From assembly GCF_000375425.1 (NCBI RefSeq), contig NZ_AQXG01000002.1:575712-639711 (forward strand): a stretch of 64,000 nt of DNA. The letters run 5' to 3'. Within the stretch, counting starts at the first letter, position 1, and every line of letters starts with the position of its first letter. The notes under the pieces are model-generated. The model saw only the letters and a program-made list of their open reading frames with translations, did not search any database and had not been told where the DNA came from. Both the position numbers and the translations under genes were made by a program. The stretch is from Gracilimonas tropica DSM 19535. GTDB taxonomy: Bacteria; Bacteroidota; Rhodothermia; Balneolales; Balneolaceae. Shown one piece after another: positions 9,036-18,197 of the stretch.

Positions 9036-9512
9036 TTACTTTGAAATGCTTTTTGATCGATACCCTTCCAGGTTTTTACGAGCCTGCTGCTGTACTTTTT
9101 TCTGTAAAAAAGGGGACCATCCCAAAACAATTCCTGAAAAACCAAGCGCTTGCCTGCACCAGCGGTAAAAATCAAACCGGTCGTGATGGCGGATGATCAA
9201 TCCATCTTTAAACAAAAAATTCGCGTTGATTACATTATGAACTTTTCTTCCGGTACTTGAGAAAAGATAGTATGCTTCTATTTGGGCTGAACCGGACTTA
9301 TCATCAGCCTCAAGTACCTTAAAACTCATCTCAAACTCACGTGCCCCGTTACACAACATGCCCCACATTCCTGCAATTTCATCTTTGGAATCAAGCTTAA
9401 AAATCGGATCCTCGAAAGTAGCTTCGGGGTGATAGCAACTCAGCATCATTTCCGCATCCAAATTTTGGAGACCGGTGTAAAGTTTTTGGATGCTTTTTTT
9501 ATTTTGATGCAT
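9036..9512 (-). CDS. SnoaL-like/NTF2-fold protein
   Basis: A 158-residue single-domain protein with the alpha+beta NTF2/SnoaL pattern: helix KKSIQKLYTGLQNLDAEMML, then YHPEATFEDPIF, the LEADDKSGSAQIEAYYLF strand pair and DGLIIRHHDRFDFYRWCRQA. Family members are small cyclases, isomerases or accessory proteins, and many have no known activity. No signal peptide. The segment LGFSGIVLGWSPF before the end is moderately hydrophobic. It sits alone, leftward, between the reductase and the symporter gene. Function unassigned beyond fold. Confidence 0.7.
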   Translation of the reverse strand: MHQNKKSIQKLYTGLQNLDAEMMLSCYHPEATFEDPIFKLDSKDEIAGMWGMLCNGAREFEMSFKVLEADDKSGSAQIEAYYLFSSTGRKVHNVINANFLFKDGLIIRHHDRFDFYRWCRQALGFSGIVLGWSPFLQKKVQQQARKNLEGYRSKSISK

Positions 9513-9622
9513 AAGCCAGGAATTATTTAAAATTAGATGTCTACATCAATTTATTATCGCCACAAAGTTTCACCAAGAACTATCAATTCTCTTTTTGTAT
9601 CTGTGAGGCTGTCAGAATGTGC

Positions 9623-11155
9623 TTAATTAGTTCTATCCAACAATTTCCTAACCCAAAAACTTAGCAGTCCCGCACCAATCACCACCAGGCTTCCCACTAA
9701 GGTGTACAATGGCCAGGCAATGGCAAGTCCTTCTCCGGGCAGGATGTTTTGGATGGGCCCTTGCACCATAAAAAGCAAGGAAATCAATCCACAGAAAAAG
9801 CCGATGACTGCATCGGTTTTGTTGGGCTTTGAAAAGAACATTCCCAGTAGAAAAGTCCCCAGTAAACCGCCGTACGTGTAGGAGGCAATGCCCAGCCCCA
9901 GTTCTACAATGGCAGGCCGTTCGCCTCCCTCCAGCTGCAGCACGGCAAAAAATACGGCCGACACGCTTAGAATGATGCCCCAGCCCAAGGTAAATTTTCG
10001 AGACATGGCGAGATCATCTGCCTCAGAGTTTCCTTTACCGAAATAGGGTTTATAAAGATCGTAAGTGGTGGATGAGGCCAGGGAATTCAACGAGGAACTC
10101 AGGCTGCTCATTGCGGCTGCAAACAGGGCGGCTACGATCAGTCCCGATATCCCAACAGGCAGTTCTTGTACGATGAATTTGGCGAAGATCTCGTCTGTGG
10201 TGGCTAATCCGAGAGCTTCTGCAGAAAGTCCCTGGTAAAACATGTATAACAACAATCCGATGGCCAGGAACAGCCCAAACTGAAACATCACAATGATACC
10301 GCTCCAGATCATGGCCTTTTGGCCGGCTTTTAAATTACGGGTGGCTAATACGCGCTGCACCAATAATTGATCGGTGCCGTGGGATGCCAGCGAAAATACC
10401 GCCCCGCCAACTACAGCTGTGATCAGCGTGTAGGGTTGTGCAATGAAGTCTTTGAAACTGTGATCGAAACCGAGGTCAATGTGTTGTAATTTTTCGGCCG
10501 GCAGCTCAAATCCGCCGGGCATGTTTCCGATCAAAACCCCGATGGCAATAAAAGCCCCTCCTATGTAGACGATCATTTGTACAAAATCCATCCAAACCAC
10601 CGCCTTTATCCCTCCAAAAAAGGTATAGATCAAGGTGATCGCGGAAATCAGGATAATGGAGAAAACATATACTTCCAGATCGCCCCAGCCGGCAAAGGCG
10701 CCTCCCAGCCGTAAAATAATGGCAAGTGGGATCGCTGTTGCAAATAAACGCACGCCGTCTGCCAGCAAGCGCGTTACCATGAATGTGGTACTGGCTACAT
10801 TTCGCATGGAATCTCCAAAGCGGTGCTCAAGAAAGGTATAGGCGGTATGGAGATCCCCTTCATAGTACTTCGGCAGAAAGTACAGGGCTACTACCGTCCG
10901 CCCGATGATATACCCAATGGTGATCTGCAGAAAAGTAAGGTTTCCCCCATAGGCCACAGAGGGAATGCTGATAAAAGTTAAGGTACTTGTTTCGGTAGCC
11001 ACAATAGAAAAAAGTACGGCCCACCAGGGAATGCCTTCTCCTCCTAAAAAATAATCCTTTGTGGAGGTCTGTTTGCCTGAAGCCCGCAAACCTAAGAAGG
11101 CAACGCTTATCAAATAAACGACAATGACAATGTAATCGACCGGAGAAAACTCCAT
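9623..11155 (-). CDS. Sodium:solute symporter (SSS family), probable sugar importer
   Basis: A 510-residue polytopic protein with about 13 membrane segments. It opens with the SSS-type MEFSPVDYIVIVVYLISVAF and has the conserved first-helix/second-helix region DYFLGGEGIPWWAVLFS and ATETSTLTFISIPSVAYGG, and AAAMSSLSSSLNSLASSTTYD for the sodium site on TM8. The family couples inward sodium flux to uptake of sugars, amino acids or organic acids. It is the last gene of a leftward operon after GH47 and GH92 mannosidases (1-base gap to GH47), so a mannose or mannobiose substrate is the natural inference. Substrate specificity is not visible from sequence alone. Confidence 0.85.
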   Translation of the reverse strand: MEFSPVDYIVIVVYLISVAFLGLRASGKQTSTKDYFLGGEGIPWWAVLFSIVATETSTLTFISIPSVAYGGNLTFLQITIGYIIGRTVVALYFLPKYYEGDLHTAYTFLEHRFGDSMRNVASTTFMVTRLLADGVRLFATAIPLAIILRLGGAFAGWGDLEVYVFSIILISAITLIYTFFGGIKAVVWMDFVQMIVYIGGAFIAIGVLIGNMPGGFELPAEKLQHIDLGFDHSFKDFIAQPYTLITAVVGGAVFSLASHGTDQLLVQRVLATRNLKAGQKAMIWSGIIVMFQFGLFLAIGLLLYMFYQGLSAEALGLATTDEIFAKFIVQELPVGISGLIVAALFAAAMSSLSSSLNSLASSTTYDLYKPYFGKGNSEADDLAMSRKFTLGWGIILSVSAVFFAVLQLEGGERPAIVELGLGIASYTYGGLLGTFLLGMFFSKPNKTDAVIGFFCGLISLLFMVQGPIQNILPGEGLAIAWPLYTLVGSLVVIGAGLLSFWVRKLLDRTN

Positions 11156-11156
11156 A

Positions 11157-12503
11157 TTAAGGCCAGGTTTTAGTTAGTGGATGTGCTTCAGTATTGAGTA
11201 CATATTTATCGGGATCGAGAACATTTTCCTCAGCAAAAAGCAGATATGCATATTTCAATGTTTCCGCCAAAAAGAAGCTTTGCATAGCATCTTTTTGTTC
11301 TTTGGTTCGCACATCTTCCAGTTCGGCATAACCGATATCGGTTTTACAATATTCGATCAGGCTTTGGAACATTACTTTTCCCATTTCAAGATATTTTGCA
11401 TCTCCTGTAGCACCATACAGATAATAGGCAGATTCCAGGTTCTCAGGCCGAAGAAAGTATGCATCGGATAATATTTCCATATTGACGTAGTCTATCGCTT
11501 CCGGTTCAATGCCGGTGAGCTGCCACATCTTGAAATTGGATTCCTGAAGTTCTTTGGCCAACTCAATTTGGTCAGCCAACACCAAAAGTCCCGGCATAAA
11601 TGCATCCAAAGCACCGTAGTGTGTTCTGGTTCGTTCACCGGTGTACATATCGGCGTATCCATACCATGTCCCCGACTCTACCCGATCCAGCAAATAGGTA
11701 TTGACCGCAGGAATGGAAGCTTCCCACATGGTCAAAAAGTCTTTGTCTTCAAACAGCAGCCAGGACTTGAGCAGGTATTCATAGTAGGAGTCGATCCGAC
11801 CGCTGATATGCGATTCCGTGTTTTGCCATTCACCCGTTTCAACGTCAATGGTAGTTCCCACAAGCCCGATCTCAGATCGTTTATTGAAAAGAGCCTGAAC
11901 AGCATTTTTGGCTTTCGTGTAGAATTCCGGGTTCCCGGTAAGTTTACTGAGGGAGCCAAATTCAAGCATCAAAGTTCCGATCTCTGCAGGATTATTTACC
12001 GGCCATTCTGTTTCGCCGGTACGCAGGTTAACACGCACATAAGGCATTCCCGTGGGAGAATCGAAGGCGGGAAGCAGCCTGTTGCCCAAGTCCTCGGCAA
12101 GGGTTAAGAACCGTTCGTCTCCATCCATTTGGTAGGCAGAAAGTAACCCGCCCAAAAGACGAATATTGACCTCAAAAACCTGCACGAATATATCCTGATC
12201 GAAATTTAAGCTTTCAAATATTAGTTCTTTGGTTTCTTCTGCTTCTTCTTCCATTCCCATAAGCAGCATGGTATCAAAAGCATCTACGGGTGTCATCACA
12301 AATGAAGTGTCGTACCAATTTCTGTAAGAGCCCGAAAGCGGTAAAAGCTCATCTTCACCCCAGGCATATTGCTTATATCCATTCCAGGTATGCCGGAATT
12401 CGGCTTTTACCTGCTCTGCCATCGCTTCCTTTTCCGATTTATGATTCTTCTCACAACCAAAGATCAACAGAGAAAGAAAAATTACTCCGATATACGTTTT
12501 CAT
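11157..12503 (-). CDS. Glycoside hydrolase family 47 alpha-1,2-mannosidase lipoprotein
   Basis: About 448 residues from MKTYIGVIFLSLLIFGCEKN, a lipoprotein signal with lipobox LIFGC; the frame extends 90 bases upstream, but that would bury the signal. The body is a GH47 (alpha/alpha)7 barrel: FRHTWNGYKQYAWGEDELLP, SLIDALDT-like VMTPVDAFDTMLLMG, EVNIRLLGGLLSAYQM, PVNNPAEIGTLMLEFGSLS, HISGRIDSYYEYLLKSWLLF, and LRPENLESAYYLYGATGD. GH47 enzymes are inverting alpha-1,2-mannosidases, classically eukaryotic, with a minority in bacteria. As a lipoprotein it should act at the outer membrane or periplasm, following GH92 on N-glycan or mannan chains. It lies between GH92 (4-base gap) and the symporter. 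Confidence 0.88.
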   Translation of the reverse strand: MKTYIGVIFLSLLIFGCEKNHKSEKEAMAEQVKAEFRHTWNGYKQYAWGEDELLPLSGSYRNWYDTSFVMTPVDAFDTMLLMGMEEEAEETKELIFESLNFDQDIFVQVFEVNIRLLGGLLSAYQMDGDERFLTLAEDLGNRLLPAFDSPTGMPYVRVNLRTGETEWPVNNPAEIGTLMLEFGSLSKLTGNPEFYTKAKNAVQALFNKRSEIGLVGTTIDVETGEWQNTESHISGRIDSYYEYLLKSWLLFEDKDFLTMWEASIPAVNTYLLDRVESGTWYGYADMYTGERTRTHYGALDAFMPGLLVLADQIELAKELQESNFKMWQLTGIEPEAIDYVNMEILSDAYFLRPENLESAYYLYGATGDAKYLEMGKVMFQSLIEYCKTDIGYAELEDVRTKEQKDAMQSFFLAETLKYAYLLFAEENVLDPDKYVLNTEAHPLTKTWP

Positions 12504-12507
12504 GATG

Positions 12508-14784
12508 CTATCTTTTTGGAGGTCGGCTGTTACTGCCAATTGCCCAGTTTTTGTTTGGGCTATTTCCCATTTTGAAAACCAATGCCCCACCATTCATAAT
12601 TTTTTTATGTGTTATATAGCTTTTGGAAAGGGGTTTTCCGTTCAGCTCTGCGGACTGAATGTAGATATTTTCTTTGGAAAGATTTTGGGCCTCTATAGTG
12701 AAAGCTTTATTGCGCGGAAGCGAGATCACGGCTTTTTCAATTATCGGTGTACCGACCACATAGATCCCATTGGCAGGATTCACAGGATACAGGCCCAACG
12801 CACTGAACACGTACCAAGCTGACATCTGACCCGCATCTTCGTTTCCGCTCAGTCCATCCGGCTCCGTAGTATACAGGCTATCCAAAATTTGCCGTACCCG
12901 GTATTGTGTTTTCCAGGGTGTGCCGGCATAGTTGTATAGATAAGCAATATGATGACTGGGCTCGTTACCATGTGCATACTGCCCTATCATTCCCGAGATA
13001 TCTGGTGAGATATCTTCTCCGGTGATCCGGGATGGCATCTCAAACATGGAGTCGAGTCGGGCGACAAAAGAAGCATCACCTCCCATACGGTCTATCAAAG
13101 CATCCACATTGTGGGGTACGAACCAACTGTGTTGCCAGGCATTTCCCTCAGTATAATCCGTGGAGTGACGATGGGTTGAACGCAACGGATCGAAGGGTTC
13201 TGTCCATTTCCCATCTTTTGTTTTACCCCGCATAAACTTTGTATCGGGATCGTATAGTGCTTTCCAGTAATTCGATCGTCTTTCAAAATACTTATGATCC
13301 TCATCTTTGCCCAGCAAGCGGGCCATCTCAGCAATACACCAGTCATCGTAGGCATATTCAAGTGTTTTAGTCACCGATTCTACCCCCAATTCGGACGGGA
13401 TATACCCATATTGTCTGTACAAGTCACTGTCCCTTTGGTCTTGCATCGCACTTGCTTTCATAGCTTCGAAGGCAAGTTCGGCATCAGAACCGCGAAATCC
13501 TTTTTGATAGGCATCCAGAATCACAGGAATGGCATGATAGCCCGTCATTGTATTGGTCTCGTTTCCATGCAGTTCCCAAACAGGCAAAAATCCGGTTTCC
13601 TTATAAAAGTCCAGCATGGTCTTGATCAGGTCATTAACTCGATCTGCATCAGTGATAGTTAGCAGAGGATGCTGCGCTCTGAAAGTATCCCACAATGAAA
13701 AAACAGAATATCGGTTGCTTTCGGGATTATTATAGATCTTCTGGTCACCGCCCCGGTATGAACCGTCTGCATCCGAATAAAGGACGGGAGCCAACTTAGT
13801 ATGATATAGTGCCGTATAAAACTTCGTCTTTGTTTCCCGGTCTGCTTTAATCGTAATCTTGTCCAGCTCCTTTTGCCATTTGATCTCCGCAGCATAACGT
13901 GTTTCTTCAAAATTCCAGCCTTCTAAAGTTGAAAGATTAAGCAGAGCCCCTTCCTCACTTACAGCCGAAATAGCTACTTTAGCCAATATTTTTTCCCCAC
14001 GATTTTTAAAATGCAGTTTTACCAAGATCTCATTGGCTTTTGCTTGATCTCCTATGGATTTTAGCACGGAATCAACCACTGCTCCCTCAAAATCAAAAGG
14101 TTCTGAGAATTGCATCGCAAAATAAAGATACTGATCAGCTGCCCAACCCGATGACATTCGATATCCTGAGAGTGTGTTTGCATCAACCCTTCGAATGAGG
14201 GTCGAATCAGGGTGGTCCCAGTTCACCGAAAAACCCAGATCAATGAGCAGGGATCGGTCTTCAAAATCAGGATAGGTAAAGCGATACATTGCCACCCGTT
14301 CTGTAGCTGTCATCTCAGCATTAATATCATAAGCATTGAGCAATACGCTGTAATATCCCGGAACAGCTTTTTCCAGATCATGACTGAAAGCAGAAGCGTA
14401 AAACCTTCTCCCATCTTTTCTTCTGGATGCTGAAAGATCTATTTCACCATTTACCGGTTGAATGAGGATATCGTTTAGATCCCCTATACCGGTTCCGCTG
14501 AGATGGGTTTGTGTAAAACCGCTGATGACACTGTCCGAATAGTGATAACCGGATACCCAGTCCCAGCCGTTTGTCCCGTTTACGGGGCCGGGTTGGATCA
14601 TCCCGAAAGGAACCGTTGCCGAGGGATGTGTATGTCCGTGCCCGCCGGTTCCAATGAACACATCCACGAAGTTGTTCGGATTTTGGAAATTGGAACAACC
14701 TGCAAGAAACATCATCATCAAAGCAGACCACATCAATTTACCGGATGAGGACTTTAGGCCTGCAAGATTTGATGATGTCTTCAT
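12508..14784 (-). CDS. Glycoside hydrolase family 92 alpha-mannosidase lipoprotein
   Basis: A 758-residue GH92 enzyme with a lipoprotein signal (MMMFLAGCSN lipobox after a basic N-terminus). Family hallmarks are VDVFIGTGGHGHTHPSATVP and FGMIQPGP at the mature N-terminus, SGFTQTHLSGTG, LWDTFRAQHPLLTI, GFLPVWELHGNETNTMTGYH with the catalytic acid region, YTEGNAWQHSWFVPHN, GNEPSHHIAYLYNYAGTPW, and LSGNEDAGQMSAWYVFSALG with the catalytic base region. GH92 enzymes are calcium-dependent exo-mannosidases acting on N-glycans and mannans. The start codon overlaps the rdgB stop by 4 bases (ATGA), indicating translational coupling. With GH47 and the symporter it forms a mannose-foraging unit, although no SusC/SusD pair is present. 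Confidence 0.93.
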   Translation of the reverse strand: MKTSSNLAGLKSSSGKLMWSALMMMFLAGCSNFQNPNNFVDVFIGTGGHGHTHPSATVPFGMIQPGPVNGTNGWDWVSGYHYSDSVISGFTQTHLSGTGIGDLNDILIQPVNGEIDLSASRRKDGRRFYASAFSHDLEKAVPGYYSVLLNAYDINAEMTATERVAMYRFTYPDFEDRSLLIDLGFSVNWDHPDSTLIRRVDANTLSGYRMSSGWAADQYLYFAMQFSEPFDFEGAVVDSVLKSIGDQAKANEILVKLHFKNRGEKILAKVAISAVSEEGALLNLSTLEGWNFEETRYAAEIKWQKELDKITIKADRETKTKFYTALYHTKLAPVLYSDADGSYRGGDQKIYNNPESNRYSVFSLWDTFRAQHPLLTITDADRVNDLIKTMLDFYKETGFLPVWELHGNETNTMTGYHAIPVILDAYQKGFRGSDAELAFEAMKASAMQDQRDSDLYRQYGYIPSELGVESVTKTLEYAYDDWCIAEMARLLGKDEDHKYFERRSNYWKALYDPDTKFMRGKTKDGKWTEPFDPLRSTHRHSTDYTEGNAWQHSWFVPHNVDALIDRMGGDASFVARLDSMFEMPSRITGEDISPDISGMIGQYAHGNEPSHHIAYLYNYAGTPWKTQYRVRQILDSLYTTEPDGLSGNEDAGQMSAWYVFSALGLYPVNPANGIYVVGTPIIEKAVISLPRNKAFTIEAQNLSKENIYIQSAELNGKPLSKSYITHKKIMNGGALVFKMGNSPNKNWAIGSNSRPPKR

Positions 14785-15365
14785 TTTTCCAGGAATTCTA
14801 CAAATTTTTGAACCGCTCTGCCCCGGTGGGAGATCTTGTTTTTAGTGGAACTGTCTAATTCCGCGAATGTAAGTTCATATCCTTGCGGACGAAAAACCGG
14901 ATCGTAACCAAATCCTTTTTCCCCTTTTTTTGATGTTAGGATCTCCCCCTTGCATACTCCTTCAAAGGTAAATTCTTCGGTGCCCTTTACTAATGCAACC
15001 ACGGTTCGAAACTGAGCAGAGCGGACGGTTTTCCCCTCCATCTCGGAAAGCAGTTTTTCGAGATTATCCTTATAGCTTGCATCTTCGCCGGCATAGCGGG
15101 CCGAAAAAACACCGGGGGCTCCATCAAGGGCATCCACTTCCAGTCCGGTATCATCGGAAAGAGCAGGAAGCCCCGTTTCAGCTGACACATATCGGGCTTT
15201 TTTAAGTGCATTTCCCTGCAGGGTTTCCCGATCTTCTTCTACTTCTTCAAGATCCGGAAAATCATGTGTAGACAATACCTGAATCCCCAATGGTTTCAGG
15301 ATCTGCTGCATTTCCTCAATTTTATGGGGATTTTGAGATGCTATAACCAGTTTCTTCAGTTTCAT
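14781..15365 (-). CDS. rdgB: XTP/dITP diphosphatase (RdgB/HAM1)
   Basis: A 194-residue house-cleaning nucleotide pyrophosphatase that hydrolyses dITP, ITP and XTP to monophosphates in the cytoplasm. Motifs: LVIASQNPHKIEEMQQIL (nucleotide-binding SxNxxK, here SQNPHK), LPALSDDTGLEVDALDGAPG with the metal-binding acids, FSARYAGEDASYKDN, KGEKGFGYDPVFRPQG and KNKISHRGRAVQKF. Length is typical. It overlaps both neighbours by 4 bases: SemiSWEET upstream and GH92 downstream. Its placement inside a sugar operon beside a PfkB nucleoside/sugar kinase is unusual, and may reflect co-selection with the kinase rather than with the mannosidases. Confidence 0.93.
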   Translation of the reverse strand: MKLKKLVIASQNPHKIEEMQQILKPLGIQVLSTHDFPDLEEVEEDRETLQGNALKKARYVSAETGLPALSDDTGLEVDALDGAPGVFSARYAGEDASYKDNLEKLLSEMEGKTVRSAQFRTVVALVKGTEEFTFEGVCKGEILTSKKGEKGFGYDPVFRPQGYELTFAELDSSTKNKISHRGRAVQKFVEFLEK

Positions 15366-15622
15366 AAGCGCTTTCTTGGAAATAACTTATAGTACATGTT
15401 TATGCCACTTCCGATCGTCAGGAGTGCATTCAATGCCGTGAAAACCGGATCTTCCGTGATCACTGAATAAATGGTCAGCAACAAACTGGAAGAAAAATAC
15501 ATAATGATGAAAGCTATGTTCATCTCCGTCTTCCCGGCTTTTAATGTATCCAATGTTTGGGGAATCCAGGCGGCAACTAAAATTCCGAAACCTGCCCATC
15601 CTAAAAATTCAATTCCTGTCAT
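15362..15622 (-). CDS. SemiSWEET-type small sugar transporter
   Basis: An 86-residue, three-helix membrane protein: FLGWAGFGILVAAWIPQTLD, then IAFIIMYFSSSLLLTIYSVI and FTALNALLTIGSGINMYYKL. The PQ motif in WIPQTLDTLKAGKTE matches SemiSWEETs, which dimerise to carry sugars down a gradient. The 4-base overlap with rdgB and 7-base gap to the PfkB kinase gene put it in the leftward mannosidase operon. It could pass mono- or disaccharides across the inner membrane as a low-affinity route alongside the sodium symporter. Specificity is not readable. Confidence 0.82.
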   Translation of the reverse strand: MTGIEFLGWAGFGILVAAWIPQTLDTLKAGKTEMNIAFIIMYFSSSLLLTIYSVITEDPVFTALNALLTIGSGINMYYKLFPRKRL

Positions 15623-15629
15623 AGATCCT

Positions 15630-16625
15630 TTACTTCAATTGGTGTAATAATTCCTGAACTTCGTGCCATTTTAACCGGGGTCCATATTGAGATACGATCT
15701 TAGACCCCGCCAGGCTGGCCAATTTTCCGGAGTTGGCAAAGCCTAATCCATTGGTGATCCCATACAAAAAAGCACCGGCAAACATATCGCCGGCACCGTT
15801 GGTATCTACGGCTTTCACCTCATAAGGCTCAATGTCGATGAAAGTATCTCCGTCAAAAATCATAGCTCCGTTCTTTCCCTGGGTGATCACAAATCTTTTT
15901 GCCTCTTGCTTCAGTTCTTCCCGTGCTTCCATCAGGTCGTCTTTTCCGGTGAAGGCTTTCGCTTCCTGTTCGTTACAGAACAAGAGATCCACCGAAGCGC
16001 CGATCACTTCTCTAAAATTATTCTTAAAGATTTCAACAATGGAAGGATCCGAAAGTGTGATTGCCGTGTTCACATTATTTTCTTCAGCCACTTTTTTAGC
16101 GTGTTTCATGGCTTCCAGTCCATCTTCAGCGGCAACCAGATAACCTTCCAGGTACACAAATTCGGAATCCTTAATGGCGCGTTCGTCTACTTCATTCACT
16201 GAAAGTCCGGATGAGATCCCTAAAAACGTATTCATGGTGCGGTCGGCATCTTCGGTGATCATTACCAGGCATTTTCCGGTGATACCTTCTTCCCTATCCT
16301 GACGGTCAAAGTTAGTCGGGATACCTGCTTCTTCCATATCCTTCAGGTAAAAGTCCCCGAATTCATCGTTGGCCACTTTGCAGGAATAGAACGCCTTTCC
16401 GCCAAATTGGGAAACAGCGATCACCGTATTTGCAGCCGACCCTCCCGATTTCTTGTTTGTATTGTTGTGATCGATCGCAGAGATAAGCCTATGCTGGGTT
16501 TCTTCATCCACCAGTGTCATCAGGCCTTTTTTAACTTCATGCTTTGCCAAAAAATCGGGATCCACCCGGAATTCAAGATCTACCAGGGCATTACCGATGC
16601 CGTACACATTATATTTTTTTGTCAT
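15630..16625 (-). CDS. PfkB-family carbohydrate/adenosine kinase
   Basis: About 331 residues from MTKKYNVYGIGNALVD; the frame starts 15 bases upstream. It has the PfkB N-terminal signature region with KKSGGSAANTVIAVSQFGGK and the C-terminal signature VDTNGAGDMFAGAFLYG with the catalytic aspartate. Related family members (adenosine kinase-like, common in alpha-proteobacteria and Bacteroidetes) phosphorylate adenosine or sugars using ATP. It is the first gene of the leftward operon PfkB-SemiSWEET-RdgB-GH92-GH47-SSS. A role in phosphorylating the imported monosaccharide is attractive from context, but the sequence itself looks closer to adenosine/ribokinase-type enzymes than to hexokinases. Confidence 0.85.
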   Translation of the reverse strand: MTKKYNVYGIGNALVDLEFRVDPDFLAKHEVKKGLMTLVDEETQHRLISAIDHNNTNKKSGGSAANTVIAVSQFGGKAFYSCKVANDEFGDFYLKDMEEAGIPTNFDRQDREEGITGKCLVMITEDADRTMNTFLGISSGLSVNEVDERAIKDSEFVYLEGYLVAAEDGLEAMKHAKKVAEENNVNTAITLSDPSIVEIFKNNFREVIGASVDLLFCNEQEAKAFTGKDDLMEAREELKQEAKRFVITQGKNGAMIFDGDTFIDIEPYEVKAVDTNGAGDMFAGAFLYGITNGLGFANSGKLASLAGSKIVSQYGPRLKWHEVQELLHQLK

Positions 16626-16774
16626 ATATCGTTCTGTCACTTACATCGCTTTGCGGCATGCAAGTTCATTCATTTCTTTTTTTTGAAATTAGCGGCCTAA
16701 AAGTACGGACATACCGTCTTCTTTAAAAACCATCCAACCAGCTTAACTTTTTTGTTGAAGAATTTCTGAGCATA

Positions 16775-16813
16775 CATAAAAAAAGCCGTTACCCTATTCA
16801 GAGTAACGGCTTT
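16775..16813 (-). terminator. Intrinsic terminator of subtilase gene
   Basis: Perfect 11-bp stem: AAAGCCGTTAC (16782-16792) and GTAACGGCTTT (16803-16813) with a 10-base loop, followed on the minus strand by a T-run (A-run at 16778-16784). It is 20 bases past the subtilase stop and insulates the downstream PfkB operon. Confidence 0.88.
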
Positions 16814-16832
16814 GGTTTGGGGTACAAAAACT

Positions 16833-18032
16833 TTAGTGAACGATGATCGGATCTGCATCTCCGTCAGGATCGCCATTCACGGTGCCATCCGTGCTTGCAT
16901 TACCAAGCAACAGCACCCCTGCGGCATGCGGAGAAGCCATGGAAGTTCCGCTAATGGTATTGTAACCACCATCTTTCCATGTTGAACTCACACTTACACC
17001 CGGTGCAGCATAATCAACCGGAGGATTTCCATAATTTGAGAAATAAGCCCAGTCGTCGTTGCTGTCCATCGCAGAAATAGTGTAGATATTGGACCCGTTT
17101 ACACGTGCAGGTGATGAGTTGTTGGCATCTTCACCTTCATTTCCTGCTGCAAGCGCAAATTTAATTCCATTGGATGCAGCTGCTAATACGGCATCATCCA
17201 GAGCTTGCGAGGTTGGACCACCCAAACTCATGTTAGCAACATCGCCATTCGAACCGTTGGCTCCCACATGATCCACTCCGGCAATAACCCCTGAGTAAGA
17301 TCCGCTGCCACGGCTATCCAGCACTTTTACCGGAATCACCGTTGCGCCGGCAGCCACACCAATTACGCCTTCGCTATTATCGAGAGCAGCAATCGTTCCG
17401 GCTACGTGAGTACCATGTCCATTGCCATCATCAAGGCTTTTTCCATCTCTTCCGCTTGTAAAGGCATTGAATCCTCTGGAAGCATCAACATTCAGGTCCG
17501 GATGATCCAGATCAATTCCGGTATCGATAACCCAGGCAACATTACTTCCGGTGTAGCTTACACCTCCATTCACACGGGTAATTCCATAGGGAGTAGACTG
17601 AGATCCTCCTCCACCATCACCGGGATCTTCACAGGCACCTCCATTTGGAGTTCCACATGGGGGCGCAAAGATCACAATTCTGTCTTCCTCTATATAGGAA
17701 ACATTTTCATCGTTTTTGAGCTTTTCCAACTGCCCGTCATTAAGCTTGGCGGTAAAACCGGCAATGGTATTGTTGTAGGTATTCAGCACATTCTCTTCTG
17801 ATACCTCAGCTCTTTCCAACACTTCTGCCCTTACCTGGGCGATCTGCATCTTATTACCAACTTTAAATTTACCGGTAGGGCTGTCTTTCATCACCACGGT
17901 GTACTGTCCCTCAATGGTCTTATTCTGATTAACCGGTTCGTCTTGTGAAATGTCGTTTACGTTTTGACATCCTACAACTGCCAACATTAGCACTAATGTT
18001 CCGGTAGTCAATTTTGTAATTATACTTTTCAT
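16833..18032 (-). CDS. Secreted S8 subtilase (lipoprotein, with I9 propeptide)
   Basis: A 399-residue serine protease of the proteinase K type. Signal peptide with lipobox-like LAVVGCQN near residue 21, an inhibitor I9 propeptide at ~42-122 (YTVVMKD, then AGFTAKLNDGQLEKLKNDE and VSYIEEDR), and a catalytic domain from ~148. The triad is Asp170 (VIDTGIDLDHPDL), His206 (GNGHGTHVAGT) and Ser364 (SGTSMASPHAAG), with oxyanion Asn298 (ALAAGNEG). It ends in a short acidic tail (GDPDGDADPIIVH) and carries no C-terminal sorting domain. Expected to degrade protein outside the cytoplasm after autocleavage of the propeptide. Its own terminator lies just downstream, and it is transcribed alone. Confidence 0.93.
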   Translation of the reverse strand: MKSIITKLTTGTLVLMLAVVGCQNVNDISQDEPVNQNKTIEGQYTVVMKDSPTGKFKVGNKMQIAQVRAEVLERAEVSEENVLNTYNNTIAGFTAKLNDGQLEKLKNDENVSYIEEDRIVIFAPPCGTPNGGACEDPGDGGGGSQSTPYGITRVNGGVSYTGSNVAWVIDTGIDLDHPDLNVDASRGFNAFTSGRDGKSLDDGNGHGTHVAGTIAALDNSEGVIGVAAGATVIPVKVLDSRGSGSYSGVIAGVDHVGANGSNGDVANMSLGGPTSQALDDAVLAAASNGIKFALAAGNEGEDANNSSPARVNGSNIYTISAMDSNDDWAYFSNYGNPPVDYAAPGVSVSSTWKDGGYNTISGTSMASPHAAGVLLLGNASTDGTVNGDPDGDADPIIVH

Positions 18033-18197
18033 AAATATGAATGATTGTGTTTTTGTTTCTATTATACCCAGATGAATGAGGCGAGATAAGCTTGAAGCAG
18101 AATACCGACCTTTACCCTAAAGAAATGGATGTAACTTGGCGGTATTTTCTGCTGATTTTTTAGCATTATCTGTTAATAACAGTGATAAAGAGGCATT

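Noticed and set aside
12504-12593. N-terminal extension of the GH47 gene
   Set aside because: It would place the lipoprotein signal internally and overlap the GH92 stop region.
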